From: Rhodospirillaceae bacterium
Lineage (GTDB): Bacteria > Pseudomonadota > Alphaproteobacteria > Rhodospirillales > Rhodospirillaceae
Direction: 5' to 3'
Assembly: GCA_002737725.1 (NCBI GenBank)
Contig: NSIP01000001.1
Location: 1-64,000 of the forward strand
Length of the DNA stretch: 64,000 nt
Numbering within the stretch: the first letter of the stretch is position 1; each line of letters starts with the position of its first letter. Made by a program: the position numbers and the translations under genes. Shown here one piece after another: positions 9,146 through 18,505 of this stretch. The notes beneath the pieces were generated by a model. The model was not told the origin of the DNA, did not search any database, and saw only the letters and a list, made by a program, of their open reading frames with translations.

Positions 9146-11689
9146 CTAGAAATCGATCGACGTACGAAGACCGAACTGACGCTTGTTTTGCGGGCTGACC
9201 GCAATGCCTTGTCGGCTAGTAAGCAGCGCAAGGCTGGGAGCTTCGTCGAAAGAGGTCCAACGATTGCAGGCCGCCCAATTTTTGTCATTAAACACGTTTT
9301 TGACGAACAATTCGACGCGCAGAGCATCTTTCTCGACTCCGGCACGGGCATTGGTCAGCCAATAGCCATCGCAATACGCTATATTGGATTCGTCAGAAAA
9401 TGTTTTTCCAAAATAGATCAGGTCGCCGTTGATGAACCAATCCCAGTCTTGGGTCAATTCAGCCGTATAGCCCGAGTTGATCGTGCCAGACCATTTCGGG
9501 AAGCGAGGGTTTTGGTTGCCCTTCATTTGCGAGAAGCCGGTATTGAAGGCAAAGAAGTTGAACAAGTAGTCTTTGTACTCCGAACGGGCGTAGGTCAGGT
9601 TACCGTGTACATCCCAATGTTCAGTGATCGCTGCGTTGCCTTCGAATTCCAGGCCCCAGAGCTTGGATGTTCCCGCCACGTTGACGTTACGTGAGTTGAG
9701 GAACGGGCTGCCATCAAGGTTGCGAGCCGGCTGTCCAGTCGCGCTGAGCCCAAGCGGGGTGCCGGTCGTGCAACCACCATTGGGGCCATGGCTGGGGCTG
9801 CCGCAGTCTTCTTGAATTAAGCCCAAGCCGCGACCTTTTTGTCCTTTCCAGTTACCGTAATAGGTGGCGAGGCTAAAGTTAGCGCGATTATCCAACACGG
9901 TTTGCTTCCAACCCAATTCATACATATCGAGAATTTCAGGCGGGAGGGTTGCAGTCGCAGTCGGGATCTGCGCGAGGTATTGCCGCAATTCGTTGGGGGT
10001 CGCGGCCGCAATTTGTGCGTTTGGAGCACCTTGGATGACGCCCTTTGAATAGCTGGCATAGATGTTGGTGTCGTCGGTCGGCTGCCAACGCAGAATCGCG
10101 CGCGGCAGGAAGTTTTTATCGACCTTTGACAAAGGAGCGGGCGTCAAAGTGGCCGTTGTTGATTTGTTGTTCTGATAACGACCTTCGAGGTTGGCTGTAA
10201 CGGTATCTGTAATGTCATACGTTACCGAGCCGAAGACGCCCCAGGCACCAATCCGATCAGTGTTTTGGAAGAGGCTGTTGGTGCTGGTATATGCAATGGG
10301 TGGGCAACGCTGCCCGGCTGCAGGCGGCGCTGAGATTGTGGTGCAAAACGAGACCACGTCACCACCTGACCCCGATGCGATATATACTTGCTTGTAATAG
10401 CTACTGCCGGCAAGCCACGTCAGCCTTTGGTCTTGCGGCGAGCTAATGCGAAATTCGATGCTTTTGTCAGTCGCGTCTTGCGGATCTCGTGAATACCAAT
10501 TCTCGATCGGCGTCAAGCCGAAGTCACGAATCCAACTGGCACGCAGGCGGTTGTACCCGCCTTGCAACACTGCGTTATAACCGTCGGCTAAGTCGTAATC
10601 GACGAGGCCCGAAAGACGGATAACTCTACGTTCTAGGCCAATGTGGTCAACGGTTGGCACGTTCAATTCTGGCCGCTGAGCGCCATTGACAAAAAAATCA
10701 TTGAGGATGTTGGGACGGCCGATGATCAGTGCTTGAGCCGGACGAAGGCTGGTGTTGCTGTCGATGATCTTGGTCGAGCCAATTGCGTTAAGGGCCACGC
10801 CCTGCTTTGGGATTTGGCCGCAAATATACTGGCGTGGTGAGGCGGTGAGTGCCTTAGGGTCTTGTGTCGTAATCCTTTTGCCCGTGCAGGTGTCGTTTAG
10901 TAAGCCTGAGATTTCGCCGCCCGCTGCTCCACCGTCGCTGTCGCTGTTGTAAAAAGCGCGGAACTTGATGCTCAAGTTTTCTGTCGGTGTGGCATAGATC
11001 GTACCGTTGATGGCTTTGCTCGACTCTTCGCCAAGTCCACCGCCATCGGTAGCTCTAAACATTGCGCCTTTGGAATACAGGCGCGTACCGATGCGATAGG
11101 CCAGTTTGTCTTCAACCAGAGGACCTTCGTGATCGGCAGAGACATCGTATTCTTCATACGTAGCAGCCGAGGCGCTAATCTTGCCTTTGTATTCAGTTGT
11201 TGATGGTGTTTTGGTGATGTAGTTGATGGCGCCACCGAACGTATTGCGACCGAAATAGGCCGACTGCGGACCCTTGATGACTTCGATACGTTCCAGATCG
11301 CTGACGGGAATGGATTGCGTACCGCCAAGAACATAGATGCCGTCAATAAACAACGATCCGAGTTGCAGCGAGGGCGACTCAGAGTTTACATACATCCCAC
11401 GGAAGCGAATGGCAGAATTGTAACGCCCTGGGATCTGCGCAGCTTGATTTGAGTACTGAACGCCTGGCGAGGCAAAGGCGATGTCTTCAAGGCCCTTGAA
11501 GCCCTTTTTCTCGATGTCTTTGGCCGAGAAGGCCGTAATCGACAGAGGAATCTCTTTGAGGTTTTCCTCGCGCTTACGCGCTGTGACGATAATTTCTTCC
11601 AGTACAATCTGGCCAACCGCAGGCATGGCCATGACAACCGACAGCGCTATGGCAGCCGTACCGGCCGAAAGACGAGACTTAAAGATCAT
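9146..11689 (-). CDS. TonB-dependent outer membrane receptor
   Basis: The 847-residue protein has a Sec signal peptide (ending near MAMPAVGQ). A TonB-box-like segment EEIIVTARKREENLKEIP follows, then a plug domain (about residues 45-165) with IRFRGMYV, the LERIEVIKGPQSAYFGRNT motif and GGAINYIT. The remainder is a long beta-barrel ending in Phe (RTSIDF), as expected for an outer-membrane barrel. It is of the general siderophore/oligosaccharide type; the ligand cannot be read from sequence. It is divergent from four solute-binding protein genes across a 239-base gap (11690-11928) with no other gene, so shared regulation is plausible. Confidence 0.93.
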   Translation of the reverse strand: MIFKSRLSAGTAAIALSVVMAMPAVGQIVLEEIIVTARKREENLKEIPLSITAFSAKDIEKKGFKGLEDIAFASPGVQYSNQAAQIPGRYNSAIRFRGMYVNSESPSLQLGSLFIDGIYVLGGTQSIPVSDLERIEVIKGPQSAYFGRNTFGGAINYITKTPSTTEYKGKISASAATYEEYDVSADHEGPLVEDKLAYRIGTRLYSKGAMFRATDGGGLGEESSKAINGTIYATPTENLSIKFRAFYNSDSDGGAAGGEISGLLNDTCTGKRITTQDPKALTASPRQYICGQIPKQGVALNAIGSTKIIDSNTSLRPAQALIIGRPNILNDFFVNGAQRPELNVPTVDHIGLERRVIRLSGLVDYDLADGYNAVLQGGYNRLRASWIRDFGLTPIENWYSRDPQDATDKSIEFRISSPQDQRLTWLAGSSYYKQVYIASGSGGDVVSFCTTISAPPAAGQRCPPIAYTSTNSLFQNTDRIGAWGVFGSVTYDITDTVTANLEGRYQNNKSTTATLTPAPLSKVDKNFLPRAILRWQPTDDTNIYASYSKGVIQGAPNAQIAAATPNELRQYLAQIPTATATLPPEILDMYELGWKQTVLDNRANFSLATYYGNWKGQKGRGLGLIQEDCGSPSHGPNGGCTTGTPLGLSATGQPARNLDGSPFLNSRNVNVAGTSKLWGLEFEGNAAITEHWDVHGNLTYARSEYKDYLFNFFAFNTGFSQMKGNQNPRFPKWSGTINSGYTAELTQDWDWFINGDLIYFGKTFSDESNIAYCDGYWLTNARAGVEKDALRVELFVKNVFNDKNWAACNRWTSFDEAPSLALLTSRQGIAVSPQNKRQFGLRTSIDF

Positions 11690-11928
11690 GGAAGCTCCCC
11701 AGAAAGATCAAAATTAAAAATTCGCATGGACGCGCTCAAGCCTTGACGCATCATTGACATAGTGTTGTTAGCGCTATGGGTTGAGGCGCTCAACAAATAA
11801 TATGAGAGTAGATGCGTATTACTTTTCCCCTGTGACATAAAAGCCACGGTGAGCATGACGGCTTCATTCGATGCGGTACAATCCAAGACTGTGTTTTCGA
11901 TCAATCTCGACTATTCGGGAAAGTGCTG

Positions 11929-13455
11929 ATGAGCCCCTTGCGAAACCATAAGCCCCTGCGCTTGGCAGCCTGGTGTCTCCTGTTGGGGGCCACGGTGGGT
12001 GTGCCAAATCTCGTGGTGGCCGAAGAGACCACCTTGCGTGTCGGCAACGTGACCATGCCACCCTCGGTTGGTAATCCGTTCCGCAACACCGGAACGCCCC
12101 ATATTTTTACCTGGTCATCGCTGTTCGATGGCCTGACGCGGATTGATGCGCAAGGCCGGGTGAACCCGTGGCTGGCGGTGGGGTGGACCAACCTTGATAC
12201 GCTGACCTGGCGAATCACACTGAGGCCCGGCGTAACGTTTTCCAATGGCGCGCCGTTCACTGCGGATGCCGTCGTCAATGTGATCGACTTTTTTCACTCG
12301 GACGCTGCCGCGCGGGAAGTGATCGCCCGTGAACTCGGCTTTATCAAAACCGCCCGCAAGATTGACGATCTGACTGTTGAACTGATCACCGACGTCCCGA
12401 CCCCCCATTTGCCGCGCACATTACCGCTGCTTTATATGGTCGAGCCCAAACAATGGGTCGCGCTGGGCCCGGACGGGTTTGCGCAAAAGCCCGTTGGCAC
12501 CGGCCCCTTCAAGCTTGATAAGCCCGACGCAGCGGGTTGGAAAATGTCGGCGTTCAAACAGTCGTGGCGCGCACCACGCGTTGATAAACTCACCTGGATT
12601 GCAGCGCCCGAAGCCTCATCACGCGTGCAAGCTGTTCTAGCCGATCAAATGGATATCGCGCTGAGCTTGGGGCCCGACGATACGGCCGCCATCGAGGCCG
12701 GTGGCGACAAAGGCCAAACCTGGGGTAACGCATCGGTTTGGGCGATCCATTTTCACCACGATAAAAATACCCCGCTGAAAGACGTGCGCATCCGACAAGC
12801 CTTGAACTACGCGGTTGATCGCAAGGCCCTGGTGCAAGGCCTACTGGGTGGTTCCACCGTTGAAGCAACGCAACCGGGGCCGCGCAATGCGATTGGGTTT
12901 GATCCCACCATCCCGCCCATTCCTTACGATCCTGCCCTGGCAAAAAAACTACTGGCTGAAGCAGGCTACGCTAACGGATTTAAGTTTGTGGTGCAGGCCG
13001 TGATTGGCTCGGGCCCAGCCGATGGGGCGGTATACCAAAAAGTTGCGCAAGATCTAGCATCGATCGGCGTCACCATGGAGATACGCCCATTTCCAAGTAA
13101 TGAATTGATTCGCGCCGTCGTCGAGGGGTCGTGGAATGGCGATGCGTTTGGACTGACCTACGCCACCGAGCCAACAATCGATGTCCTTCGCCCCATGCAA
13201 AATCATTCGTGCCTCTGGAGCAAACCCTGGTATTGCGACCAGAGCATCATGCCGACCATCAAAAGCGCATTGTCCGAGTTTAATGAGGCCAAAGGCTTGG
13301 CGTTGCGCCACCAGGTGATGCGCTTTTACCGCGATCAGTATGTGTCATTATTCCTTTACGAGATGCCACGCTTCGCGGGCCTGCGTGCTAATATTACGGG
13401 CTTTGAAGAACTGCACGGTTTTATCAACTTCGATCAGATCAGAAAGTCCCCATGA
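11929..13455 (+). CDS. Family-5 ABC solute-binding protein, paralogue 1
   Basis: This is a 508-residue periplasmic binding protein of the peptide/nickel (SBP family 5) type with a Sec signal ending near VVAEE. It shows the family signatures LRPGVTFSNGAPFTADAVV, GTGPFKL, and the C-lobe DVRIRQALNYAVDRKALV. The ATG at 11929 has GGGAAAG upstream; a GTG at 11923 would add two residues. It is the first of four adjacent paralogues that all carry the motif PPSxGNPFRN near the N terminus and a Cys-x7-Cys pair, here C428 and C436 in HSCLWSKPWYC. The stop overlaps the next start (ATGA). No permease or ATPase gene lies nearby, so the transport partner, if any, is elsewhere. Confidence 0.92.
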   Translation: MSPLRNHKPLRLAAWCLLLGATVGVPNLVVAEETTLRVGNVTMPPSVGNPFRNTGTPHIFTWSSLFDGLTRIDAQGRVNPWLAVGWTNLDTLTWRITLRPGVTFSNGAPFTADAVVNVIDFFHSDAAAREVIARELGFIKTARKIDDLTVELITDVPTPHLPRTLPLLYMVEPKQWVALGPDGFAQKPVGTGPFKLDKPDAAGWKMSAFKQSWRAPRVDKLTWIAAPEASSRVQAVLADQMDIALSLGPDDTAAIEAGGDKGQTWGNASVWAIHFHHDKNTPLKDVRIRQALNYAVDRKALVQGLLGGSTVEATQPGPRNAIGFDPTIPPIPYDPALAKKLLAEAGYANGFKFVVQAVIGSGPADGAVYQKVAQDLASIGVTMEIRPFPSNELIRAVVEGSWNGDAFGLTYATEPTIDVLRPMQNHSCLWSKPWYCDQSIMPTIKSALSEFNEAKGLALRHQVMRFYRDQYVSLFLYEMPRFAGLRANITGFEELHGFINFDQIRKSP

Positions 13456-14939
13456 GAAATTACTTTTTCGCCATTGCCGCGTTGGCTGCCGTTGTCACGC
13501 CAGCACATGCCCAGATTGCACGCATTGTCGTTGATGCGTTACCACCCTCGCAAGGCAATCCATTCCGCACATCGCTGGCGCCCACAATATATGTGACCGC
13601 TGCGGTTTTTGACTCGCTTACACGCTTTGATGCGGATGCCGTTTTACAGCCCGCGCTTGCGATCAAGTGGGAAAATATTGATCCGCTGACGTGGCGATTT
13701 CATTTACGACCGGGCGTGACCTTCTCGAACGGCGCGCCGTTCACATCTGATGCGGTCCTTAATGCGGTGGCGTATCTGGTGTCCGGTGAGTCCGCGCGCG
13801 AAGGTATGAAACGTGAGTTGACGATCTTGAAGTCAGCGCGCGCGGTTGATGATTTGACCGTGGATATTGTCACGACCGAACCCGTTCCTTTATTTCCGCG
13901 CTACGTCACGTCCATGCCCTTGGTCGAGCCGACGCTGTGGCGAAAATTGGGGCGCGATGAATTTGCGCTTCAGCCCGTGGGCACGGGCCCCTTCAAGGTC
14001 GACAAGATCACGCCCAATCGCTGGACCCTATCAAAATCTGCCACGTCGTGGCGGCAGGCCAAAATTGACGGCGTCGACATCCGCGCACTTCCCGACACCG
14101 CATCACGCGTGCAGGCGCTTGAGGCCCGGCAAGTCGATATCGCGATGCTGGTGGGGCCCGACAACATCGGCAGCATTGAGGCTGCGGGCGCGCGCGTGAA
14201 CACTTATGTTCTGCCTTCGGTCTATGGGATGAGCTTTATTACGACGCGCGAAGGGCCCTTTAAAGATGTCCGCGTGCGTCGCGCCCTGAACATGGGCGTC
14301 AACCGCGCCCGCATTGTCGAGGGGTTGCTGGCAGGGCGCACCGTGACAGCCAACCAGCCGGCGGCGCGCTCATCATACGGCTACAATCCGCAAGTGCCTG
14401 AGTATGCCTATGATCCGACCGCGGCAAAAAAACTTCTGGCCGAGGCGGGATATCCGAATGGCCTTTCCTTCGTCCTGGACGCTCCCACAGGCGCATCAGC
14501 TGCGGACACCTCCGTCTTTCAACAGGTGCAAGCGGACTTCAAAGACATCGGTGTCAAAATGGACATCGAGACAATGACCAACACGATGTACCTCAACAAG
14601 CTTGCCAATGTGGAATTTACGGGCGACGCCTTTACGGTGCCGTGGGCGTCGTGGCCAACCTTAGATGTCTGGCGGACTATGCAAATTCATTCGTGTCTGC
14701 GCCCGGTACAGTGGTTTTGTGAGCCCAGCATGATGCCGAAAATGATGGCGGCGCTGTCGGAGTGGAGCGAGCCCAAAGCCCTCAAGTTGCGTCAGGAGTT
14801 GGGCCAGATCTATCACGACCAAGCCCCCGCTGTTTTTCTCTACGAGCTGCCGGTGTTTATCGGCTTAGGGCCGAAAGTCAAAACCTTCGATATGTTTAGC
14901 AACCTGATCGCCTATGACCGTCTTGAGGTCACAAAGTGA
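13452..14939 (+). CDS. Family-5 ABC solute-binding protein, paralogue 2
   Basis: A 495-residue paralogue of the preceding gene with its own Sec signal peptide (cleavage near AHAQ). Conserved parts include PPSQGNPFRTSLAP, LRPGVTFSNGAPFTSDAVL, VGTGPFKV and DVRVRRALNMGVNRARIV. Its Cys-x7-Cys pair is C415/C423 (HSCLRPVQWFC). It starts on the ATGA that ends paralogue 1 and its own stop overlaps the GTGA start of paralogue 3, so translation is coupled. Divergence among the copies is clearly extensive, so this is not a recent duplication. The ligand is unknown; family-5 proteins bind peptides, nickel, glutathione, opines or sugars. Confidence 0.92.
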   Translation: MRNYFFAIAALAAVVTPAHAQIARIVVDALPPSQGNPFRTSLAPTIYVTAAVFDSLTRFDADAVLQPALAIKWENIDPLTWRFHLRPGVTFSNGAPFTSDAVLNAVAYLVSGESAREGMKRELTILKSARAVDDLTVDIVTTEPVPLFPRYVTSMPLVEPTLWRKLGRDEFALQPVGTGPFKVDKITPNRWTLSKSATSWRQAKIDGVDIRALPDTASRVQALEARQVDIAMLVGPDNIGSIEAAGARVNTYVLPSVYGMSFITTREGPFKDVRVRRALNMGVNRARIVEGLLAGRTVTANQPAARSSYGYNPQVPEYAYDPTAAKKLLAEAGYPNGLSFVLDAPTGASAADTSVFQQVQADFKDIGVKMDIETMTNTMYLNKLANVEFTGDAFTVPWASWPTLDVWRTMQIHSCLRPVQWFCEPSMMPKMMAALSEWSEPKALKLRQELGQIYHDQAPAVFLYELPVFIGLGPKVKTFDMFSNLIAYDRLEVTK

Positions 14940-16426
14940 GGCTGTGGCTTGCAGCAGCTCTTGGCGTGGCGTGGTGCACGTGCTCAGCCTCAGCCGAGCC
15001 TTTGAGAATAGCCGTCGATATTCTGCCGCCCTCCTTGGGCAACCCGTATCGCACATCATTGCCGCCAACGATTTGGACCAACGCGGCGATGTTTGATGCG
15101 CTGACGCGCTTTGACGAGGCCGGAACAGTTCAGCCGTCTTTGGCGGTATCGTGGGAGAAAATCGATTCGCTGAATTGGCGATTCAAATTGCGCAGCGGCG
15201 TGACATTTCATAACGGCGAGCCGTTCACATCCGACGCGGTTGTCACGGCCATCAGCTACATCACGTCGGATGATGCTAATCGCGAAGGTCTCAAACGCGA
15301 GATTGGTATTCTGAAGGCGGCGCGCGCCATCGATGCGATGACAGTTGAGATCACAACGACAGAACCTGCCCCGCAATTGCCGCGTTATATGACGGGCCTT
15401 CTTTTGGGTGAGCCCAAAGCCTGGCGCAGCCTGGGCCGCGATGAATTTGCGCGCAGGCCCGTGGGTACCGGGCCCTTTCAAATGAGCGACATGAGCAACA
15501 ACGTGTGGAAACTGAGTGCCGCAAAAAATGCGTGGCGCCCCACCAAACTCGAAGGCCTTGAGGTGATTGCCTTACCCGAAGCGTCAACGCGCACGTCGGG
15601 TATTCTGGCGGGTCGACTGCATATTGCGATGAGCCTCAGCCCCGACAATTTACAAGTGTTGGAAGGGGCTGGCCACAAAGGCATCACTGGTGTCGACCCA
15701 GCGATTTTTGGCATTTCATTCATTCTATTTAAAAAGGGCCCCTTGCAGGACGTGCGCGTGCGCCGGGCCTTGAACATGGCCGTGAATCGACAACGCATTA
15801 TTGATGCGCTGTTGGGTGGCGCCACCGTGATGACCGGCCAACCCGCAGCGCGAAGCGTGCTGGGGTATGATGCAAGCATCGCGCCTTACCCATATGATCC
15901 GACAGCCGCCAAAAAGCTTTTGCGCGAGGCCGGTTATGAAAAGGGTTTTTCATTTGTGATGGATGCCGCGACGGGCATTGATGCCAATGACGCAGCCATC
16001 TACCAACAAGTACAATCCGACTTACGCGACATCGGCGTGAGCATGGAGATTCGCACCATGCCTGCTATGCAGTACTATAATGCATTACGGGCCACGGAAT
16101 TTTCTGGCGAAGCCTTCCCGGTCGATTGGCAAAGCTGGCCGACGCTTGATGTAACCCGCTCGGTGCTCGCACATTCATGCCAACGCATGTTGCCGTGGTA
16201 TTGTGACTCCACCATCACATCTACCATGGTCGACGCCCGCACAGAGTTTGATGACGCCAAAGCCTTGGCCTTGCGCCATCAACTGGCACAGCATTATCAC
16301 GATCAAGCCCCGGCGTTATTTATGTACGAATCACCAACCTTCGTCGGCCTGTCATCGCGCGTGAAAAACTATAAGTTGATCAATGGCACTCATTTTCAGT
16401 TCAATGACATGGAATTGCAAAAGTGA
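14936..16426 (+). CDS. Family-5 ABC solute-binding protein, paralogue 3
   Basis: A 496-residue paralogue that begins with GTG inside the stop of the previous gene. The short Sec signal ends near CSASAEP. A signal-peptide Cys is present (WCTCSA), but I see no clear lipobox in the right place. Conserved stretches are PPSLGNPYRTSLPP, LRSGVTFHNGEPFTSDAVV, VGTGPFQM and DVRVRRALNMAVNRQRII. The Cys-x7-Cys pair is C415/C423 (HSCQRMLPWYC). The copy differs from the others by SMEIRTMPAMQYYNALR in the second lobe. It couples translationally to paralogue 4 through a GTGA overlap. Confidence 0.92.
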   Translation: MRLWLAAALGVAWCTCSASAEPLRIAVDILPPSLGNPYRTSLPPTIWTNAAMFDALTRFDEAGTVQPSLAVSWEKIDSLNWRFKLRSGVTFHNGEPFTSDAVVTAISYITSDDANREGLKREIGILKAARAIDAMTVEITTTEPAPQLPRYMTGLLLGEPKAWRSLGRDEFARRPVGTGPFQMSDMSNNVWKLSAAKNAWRPTKLEGLEVIALPEASTRTSGILAGRLHIAMSLSPDNLQVLEGAGHKGITGVDPAIFGISFILFKKGPLQDVRVRRALNMAVNRQRIIDALLGGATVMTGQPAARSVLGYDASIAPYPYDPTAAKKLLREAGYEKGFSFVMDAATGIDANDAAIYQQVQSDLRDIGVSMEIRTMPAMQYYNALRATEFSGEAFPVDWQSWPTLDVTRSVLAHSCQRMLPWYCDSTITSTMVDARTEFDDAKALALRHQLAQHYHDQAPALFMYESPTFVGLSSRVKNYKLINGTHFQFNDMELQK

Positions 16427-17946
16427 AACGCATTGTCATTGCCCTGTTCTTCGCATTGACAACTTCTTTTATCGCGCACGCCGCTGATGCGCCCATCAAG
16501 GCTGGCAAAATCCGCATCGGGCTTGATAGTTTGCCGTTGTCATTTGGCAACCCCTTTCGAACCGCACAGATTCCAACAACATATTTTACTTCGGCCATCT
16601 TCGATGGCCTGACGCACATCGAGTTGAACGGCACCCTGAAACCACGCCTCGCCACCCGTTGGGAAAGCGTTGATGCCACGACATGGCGATTCGTTCTCCG
16701 AGACGATGTGGTCTTTTCCAATGGAACACCCTTCACCGCCGAGGCAGTAAAAGTGGCCGTTGATTATCTGGCCAGTGAAGAGGCCGTGCGTGAAGGCCTC
16801 GTGCGCGAGATCCCCGCGCTGAAATCCGCCCGCGTGATCGATGAGCACACCATCGATATTACACTGGCTGAACCGGACGCCCAGTTTCCGCGCTCTGCTG
16901 CTGCTCTGCCCGCGGTCGAGCCGAACGAGTGGCTTCGCTTGGGCCGCGAGGCATTTAGCAAATCGCCTGTGGGCACCGGGCCTTATAAATTAGTCGAGTG
17001 GCAAGCCAACCGCGCGCTTCTGAGCGCGCATGAAACGTCATGGCGGCGGGCAAAAACGCGCGACCTCGAAATCGTGATCATCCCCGAAGCCACATCACGC
17101 GCCCAGGCGTTGATGGCTGATCGCATCGACATTGCTGTTGGGTTGTCGCCGGATATGGTCAAGTCAGTTGAGAGCGAGGGTGGCCAAGCTGTGCGCATTC
17201 CTACTGCGCAAGTTTGGGGCTGGGCCTTCGTGTTGATGCGTGAGGGCAAACCCGTCGATAGTCCGCTGCAAGACAAACGCGTGCGCCAAGCCATGACCAT
17301 GGCGGTGAACCGACAACTCATTGTAGACACACTGCTTGATGGGGCAGCGCGTGTGGCGGGCCAGGGCGCCACGCGCGCTGTGTACGGCTATAACCCCGAC
17401 ATCACGCCTTTTGCCTATGACCCAGCAGCGGCGAAAAAACTATTAGCGGAAGCCGGTTACCCTAACGGATTTGAGATGAGCGTGCTGTCGACGGCGGGCA
17501 GCGCCGGGGCAGACGCTGAAATTCACCAGCGACTGGCCGCAGACTTGGCGGTGATTGGCATCAAAGCAGAGGTACGTTCAGCGCCCATGCAACAGTATTT
17601 GCAACACCTGAGCCTAGGCACGATGCCCACCGATGCCTTCGGGATGTCTTACCCCGCCGATCCCAACATTGACGCCATTCGTCCGCTACGCATTCATTCA
17701 TGTTTACGCCGCCAGCCCTTTTATTGCGACGAGCGCATCATGCCCAAAATCAAGGCCACACTCGTTTCGCGTGACCCAACCCAAGCGCTGAACCTGCGCC
17801 GCGAGATTTTGGCCTGGTATCACGACGAAGCGCCGATGCTGTTCGTTTATGAGGGGGTGCGTTTCACCGGGTTGGCTGCGAAAGTTCGTGGTTTTGGCGA
17901 AGCCCACGGCTTCATCGCCTATGATCAGATTGAGATTGTTGACTAA
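16423..17946 (+). CDS. Family-5 ABC solute-binding protein, paralogue 4
   Basis: The last of the four tandem genes encodes 507 residues with a Sec signal (cleavage near AHAAD). It keeps LPLSFGNPFRTAQIP, LRDDVVFSNGTPFTAEAV, VGTGPYKL and KRVRQAMTMAVNRQLIV, and its Cys pair is C427/C435 (HSCLRRQPFYC). It starts with GTG on the stop of paralogue 3. No clear terminator was found in the 83 bases before the next remnant gene. As in the other copies the two cysteines lie in the C-terminal part of the protein and could form a disulfide in the periplasm. Confidence 0.92.
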   Translation: MKRIVIALFFALTTSFIAHAADAPIKAGKIRIGLDSLPLSFGNPFRTAQIPTTYFTSAIFDGLTHIELNGTLKPRLATRWESVDATTWRFVLRDDVVFSNGTPFTAEAVKVAVDYLASEEAVREGLVREIPALKSARVIDEHTIDITLAEPDAQFPRSAAALPAVEPNEWLRLGREAFSKSPVGTGPYKLVEWQANRALLSAHETSWRRAKTRDLEIVIIPEATSRAQALMADRIDIAVGLSPDMVKSVESEGGQAVRIPTAQVWGWAFVLMREGKPVDSPLQDKRVRQAMTMAVNRQLIVDTLLDGAARVAGQGATRAVYGYNPDITPFAYDPAAAKKLLAEAGYPNGFEMSVLSTAGSAGADAEIHQRLAADLAVIGIKAEVRSAPMQQYLQHLSLGTMPTDAFGMSYPADPNIDAIRPLRIHSCLRRQPFYCDERIMPKIKATLVSRDPTQALNLRREILAWYHDEAPMLFVYEGVRFTGLAAKVRGFGEAHGFIAYDQIEIVD

Positions 17947-18029
17947 ATAGCCACCGATTGGAGGGTTAATCACTCAAATGCAATCACTAAACTATTGCCT
18001 CAGCCCATGTGCTGAGAAATGAGGCCTCA

Positions 18030-18305
18030 ATGGATTTGAACGATAAAACCTTCGACCGCATTAAATTTACCCCCGGCTCAAAAATCTTTGAAATCGGTGA
18101 ACAGGGGCTGTCGTCTTGCAAGGGAAAGTGGAAATTACCGGGACCAATGACAAAGGCGAGGGCGTAGCCTATACGATGGTCAAGGGTGGCGCGATGTTCG
18201 GCGAACTTACTTTGATGCAACCCGACGCAAAACGCACATTAACCGCCACGACAAAATCCGGCTGCGAGGTGATGACCATCAGTCGTGACAAAGTGGTCTT
18301 ATGGC
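18030..18305 (+). pseudogene. Cyclic nucleotide-binding domain protein, frameshifted fragment
   Basis: From ATG 18030 the frame reads as the start of a Crp-type cyclic nucleotide-binding domain (FTPGSKIFEIGEQG). At about 18107 the homology jumps to another frame, where it continues VVLQGKVEITG, then GGAMFGELTLMQPDAKRTLTATTKSG and MTISRDK. At least one base is missing at the junction; compared with typical domains about three residues are also missing, so a ten-base deletion would fit. After the domain the frame runs into unrelated sequence. The intact relatives I recall are small single-domain proteins. This copy should not fold properly. Confidence 0.7.
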
Positions 18306-18452
18306 ATGTTCCGCGAGACGCTCTTCACCGTAGTGCAAGAAGGAGACGAGCGTGGCCCGACGCTGGCTTATGGGTGGGCTGAGCCCGACGCCACATGGGA
18401 TTGGCATCGACCCCAGTTGGATGCACGTCCAGTGCGAACTCGATACGTCTGA
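18306..18452 (+). other. Short open frame, possible gene remnant
   Basis: An ATG-started frame of 48 codons overlaps the tail of the broken cyclic nucleotide-binding gene in a different frame. Its translation (with LFTVVQEGDERGPTLAYGW and a Trp/Asp-rich middle) looks protein-like rather than random, but I do not recognise it. It may be the end of a gene whose front was deleted when the cyclic nucleotide-binding gene was truncated. No ribosome site is obvious. Confidence 0.2.
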
Positions 18453-18505
18453 TAATCGCAAGTGCTAGCAAAATCTGTGTTCGGATTCGTAGGTCTAACG
18501 ACGCT

